Origin: Nitrospira sp.
GTDB taxonomy: Bacteria; Nitrospirota; Nitrospiria; Nitrospirales; Nitrospiraceae
Assembly: GCA_025361385.1 (NCBI GenBank)
Contig: JANYAJ010000004.1
Coordinates: 1 to 7,257, forward strand
Reading direction: 5' to 3'
Length of the DNA stretch: 7,257 nt
In this document: one piece after another, positions 5,885 to 7,257 of the stretch
Layout: each line of letters starts with the position of its first letter
How positions within the stretch are numbered: the first letter of the stretch is position 1
The notes under the pieces: model-generated
Databases searched by the model: none
Told to the model about the DNA's origin: nothing
Seen by the model: only the letters and a program-made list of their open reading frames with translations
Made by a program: the position numbers and the translations under genes

Positions 5885-6454
5885 TTACTTCACACCCGCC
5901 ATCGCAAAGTCCTGCGCTCCGGGAACTCTGCCACGGAGCAGCCACGTATCCTGCTGGACTTGCCACTTGCCCTTCACCTTTTGCACAGGCACAGACTCCG
6001 GCTGAAACTCCACCCACTGAGTCCAGCGGCCGCGTTGTCGAAAGATACTCCTGCCCGCTGGGTCCCCATCCAAAAGTATTCCCGGTTCTCCAGCTTCACG
6101 ACAGGCTGCCTGCTTGAACGACACCTCTCCTGCCCATTCGAACCCATTCAGCCGATCCGACTCGCTCAGGTCATACTCACGAACTCCTTCCACCGTGATC
6201 TCGCGGAATTGCCTGAGAAACTGAATGGATGCAAATGAAGTCCCTGTGTTTCTCGCCGTTATCCAGCCTTCCGGTCCTTTGATCCAGTGCTTCATCACTT
6301 CCGCAAGCACAGCCTCCTGCGCCTCTCGTTCCATGCCAGACACCTGTGCTGCGGCACCGCCGGAGTCGGCAGAGTCCGATTTGCTGCAGCCTGGTGCCCC
6401 AAGGACCATGGCAAACCCTACCGCGACAGCTATAGGCATGCTCTTCCTGATCAT
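5885..6454 (-). CDS. Putative outer-membrane lipoprotein, unknown function
   Basis: A 189-residue protein. The N terminus is a lipoprotein signal: positive MIRKS, hydrophobic 7-18, then LGAPGC with the acceptor cysteine C23. Alanine at -3 is a tolerated but weak lipobox. S24 follows the cysteine, with no inner-membrane retention aspartate, so outer-membrane sorting is expected. A low-complexity tether (SKSDSADSGGAAA, 24-36) leads to a mature domain (about 41-189). That domain has several aromatic positions (W57, W64, W107, W144, W147, W164, W171) and a final GKWQVQQDTWLLRGRVPG segment of the kind seen in small beta-sheet domains. The Shine-Dalgarno AGGGAGGG (6459-6466 on the plus strand) is four bases before ATG 6454 and fixes the start. 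No known family is recognised. It may be co-transcribed with the small exported-protein gene 87 bases downstream. Confidence 0.85.
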   Translation of the reverse strand: MIRKSMPIAVAVGFAMVLGAPGCSKSDSADSGGAAAQVSGMEREAQEAVLAEVMKHWIKGPEGWITARNTGTSFASIQFLRQFREITVEGVREYDLSESDRLNGFEWAGEVSFKQAACREAGEPGILLDGDPAGRSIFRQRGRWTQWVEFQPESVPVQKVKGKWQVQQDTWLLRGRVPGAQDFAMAGVK

Positions 6455-6699
6455 GGCACCCTCCCTGTTAAAGAACCGCTACAGGTGGACGACGAGCGGC
6501 AAGAATACACGCGACGAGATCGCGATTAAAGCAATGCGGTTACACCTCCTCATATGCATTTTTGCCACACGACAAGACCAGATGTGCATCCTGTCAGCGC
6601 GAGACGCCCAAGCAATTGTGAACAATCATGCTCGCAGCGGGACAATGGCCCCTTACTCTTATAAGTGTGACTCCGGGTTTCCTCCCTCAGGCAAACGCT
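6455..6699. other. Intergenic region upstream of the lipoprotein gene, 245 bases
   Basis: Between the stop of the minus-strand gene at 6700 and the lipoprotein start there is no well-supported gene. It presumably contains the lipoprotein promoter, but I cannot place -35 and -10 boxes with confidence. CTGACA occurs on the minus strand around 6590-6600 without a good partner. It also holds a small dyad ATTGT-GA-ACAAT (6615-6626) and a strong isolated Shine-Dalgarno described separately. Confidence 0.5.
6479..6559 (-). other. Possible 26-codon leader ORF containing a strong Shine-Dalgarno
   Basis: ATG 6559 (or ATG 6553) opens a short frame ending in TAG at 6481-6479. It encodes a basic N terminus (MHMRRCNR), then a hydrophobic run (IALIAISS, VFLPLVVHL). 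AGGAGGTG (6550-6543), nearly the ideal Shine-Dalgarno, lies inside this frame. Seven bases after it comes ATT (6535-6533) in the same frame, and no ATG, GTG or TTG start is properly spaced. Either ATT is a rare start, or ATG 6559/6553 is used without a ribosome-binding site, or the site is a vestige or regulatory element. The frame ends 24 bases before the lipoprotein start. Confidence 0.2.
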
Positions 6700-7206
6700 T
6701 TAGAGCTTGGGTTTTTCCTGCTGCTTGCCTTTCTCGAGATCTCGTTTGTGCGCTCCCTCGGCGATCTCTTTCTTCCAGTTCTCCGTCGCATCCCCCGCCC
6801 GTAACCCGAAGGGAAGATTCACCATCGTGACGGTCATCCGGTCGTAGAGTTCAGGCGTCATCGATGTAGAGAACTGGGCCAGCACCGCAATGAATGACGT
6901 ATGGCACCAGTTCCGAACGACATAGGCAGGAAGAGATGACTCGGCAAGATTCGAGCCCGAGGGGCAGTTTTCTATGCGCATGCTGGAAGGGAGAGGGCCG
7001 GGACGGCCTTGCTCATCGAAGAGCCACACGAGCGCCGTGACTTTGCTATCGTCCGTTGTGGGTGTGCCGGTCACAATCCAGGCGACCGTTTCTTTCCCAT
7101 ACTTTTCACGCAATGAGGTGAGCAGAGTGGCTTTCGCAATGCCTTTGTCAGGAAAGAAGCGCGTTCGTTCGACATTCCATACAGAAGTGGCCCCATTCGT
7201 CTGCAC
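6700..7206 (-). pseudogene. Probable 5'-truncated or nonsense-interrupted gene, unknown protein
   Basis: The frame has protein-like composition and natural codon use for about 168 residues: WNVERTRFFPDKGIAKATLL (10-29), SLREKYGKETVAWIVTG (31-47), VTALVWLFDEQGRPGPLP (56-73), two cysteines C81 and C101, and a charged tail from about 143 to KQQEKPKL. The only upstream start is GTG 7206, which has no Shine-Dalgarno. Five codons further up (encoding KPRAA), TAA at 7224-7222 closes the frame. Beyond that stop the same frame is open again to the window edge. There is no signal peptide and no typical N terminus. The best reading is the C-terminal part of a longer protein whose beginning was lost or separated by a nonsense change. 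A genuine short protein initiating at GTG is possible. A plus-strand gene apparently starting at 7226 leaves no room for a promoter. I do not recognise the family. Confidence 0.55.
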
Positions 7207-7225
7207 AGCAGCCCGAGGTTTTTAA

Positions 7226-7257
7226 GTGAAGTCTCTGCTGCTACTTACGCTGCCAGT
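7226..7257 (+). CDS. Start of a probable exported protein gene (partial)
   Basis: GTG 7226 follows GAGG (7215-7218) at seven bases. The first ten codons plus two bases read M-K-S-L-L-L-L-T-L-P-(V), which looks like the n-region and hydrophobic core of a signal peptide. The frame is open to the window end. The directly preceding TAA (7223-7225) closes the same frame upstream. The evidence is only 32 bases, and the opposite strand is also open here past 7224, so the call is tentative. Confidence 0.4.
   Translation, partial: MKSLLLLTLP

Noticed and set aside
6555..6567. Sigma-54-like TGGCAAAAATGCA on the minus strand upstream of the lipoprotein gene
   Set aside because: The GG-to-GC distance is three bases too short for a -24/-12 promoter.
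6225..6830. Plus-strand frame of 201 codons opposite the lipoprotein gene and the intergenic region
   Set aside because: Composition is unnatural (runs of S, P and R), no Shine-Dalgarno or domain, and it runs antisense to better-supported genes.

Overview
The window looks like part of a chromosome of a free-living, Gram-negative-type (diderm) bacterium. The evidence is an outer-membrane-style lipoprotein, exported small proteins, a sigma-54-type response regulator and moderately GC-rich codon use. Gene style and a tandem CTGANNG heptamer between genes fit Nitrospira/Nitrospirota, but this is an impression, not a demonstrated assignment. No rRNA, tRNA, CRISPR array, integrase or transposase is visible.

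Left part, plus strand (1-5230). A few codons of an unidentified gene end at 88. Next comes an exported protein with a concanavalin A-like / DUF1080-type fold (194-883), whose stop codon overlaps the start of a full-length two-domain chromate transporter chrA (880-2229). A membrane sensor histidine kinase (2279-3838; four-helix-bundle-like periplasmic domain, HAMP, HisKA, HATPase) follows after about 50 bases. Then, across a 45-base gap holding five heptamer-like units, comes a three-domain NtrC-family response regulator (3884-5230). The order suggests an oxyanion/metal stress cassette: an envelope protein coupled to ChrA, beside a phosphorelay that could activate sigma-54 promoters. No convincing sigma-54 promoter is visible in the window, so what the pair regulates is unknown.

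Middle (5231-5482). This is a 252-base convergent intergenic region with several short inverted repeats and no convincing gene or U-tract terminator.

Right part, minus strand (5483-7206). A lipoprotein gene (5885-6454) precedes a small exported beta-rich protein gene (5483-5797). Between them lies a perfect 18-bp palindrome with a second related dyad. Upstream of the lipoprotein gene is a 245-base gap containing a near-perfect Shine-Dalgarno with no ordinary start codon behind it. The last minus-strand gene (6700-7206) has convincing coding sequence but no plausible start, and an in-frame stop sits just upstream. It is probably a 5'-truncated or nonsense-interrupted gene. A new plus-strand gene with a good ribosome-binding site and a signal-peptide-like N terminus appears to begin at 7226 and runs off the window.

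No wholly new system is evident. The most notable points are the ChrA-coupled exported protein, the histidine-rich segments in ChrA and in the sensor, the atypical receiver active-site loop, the paired CGTGCACG dyads, and the broken-gene junction at the right end.
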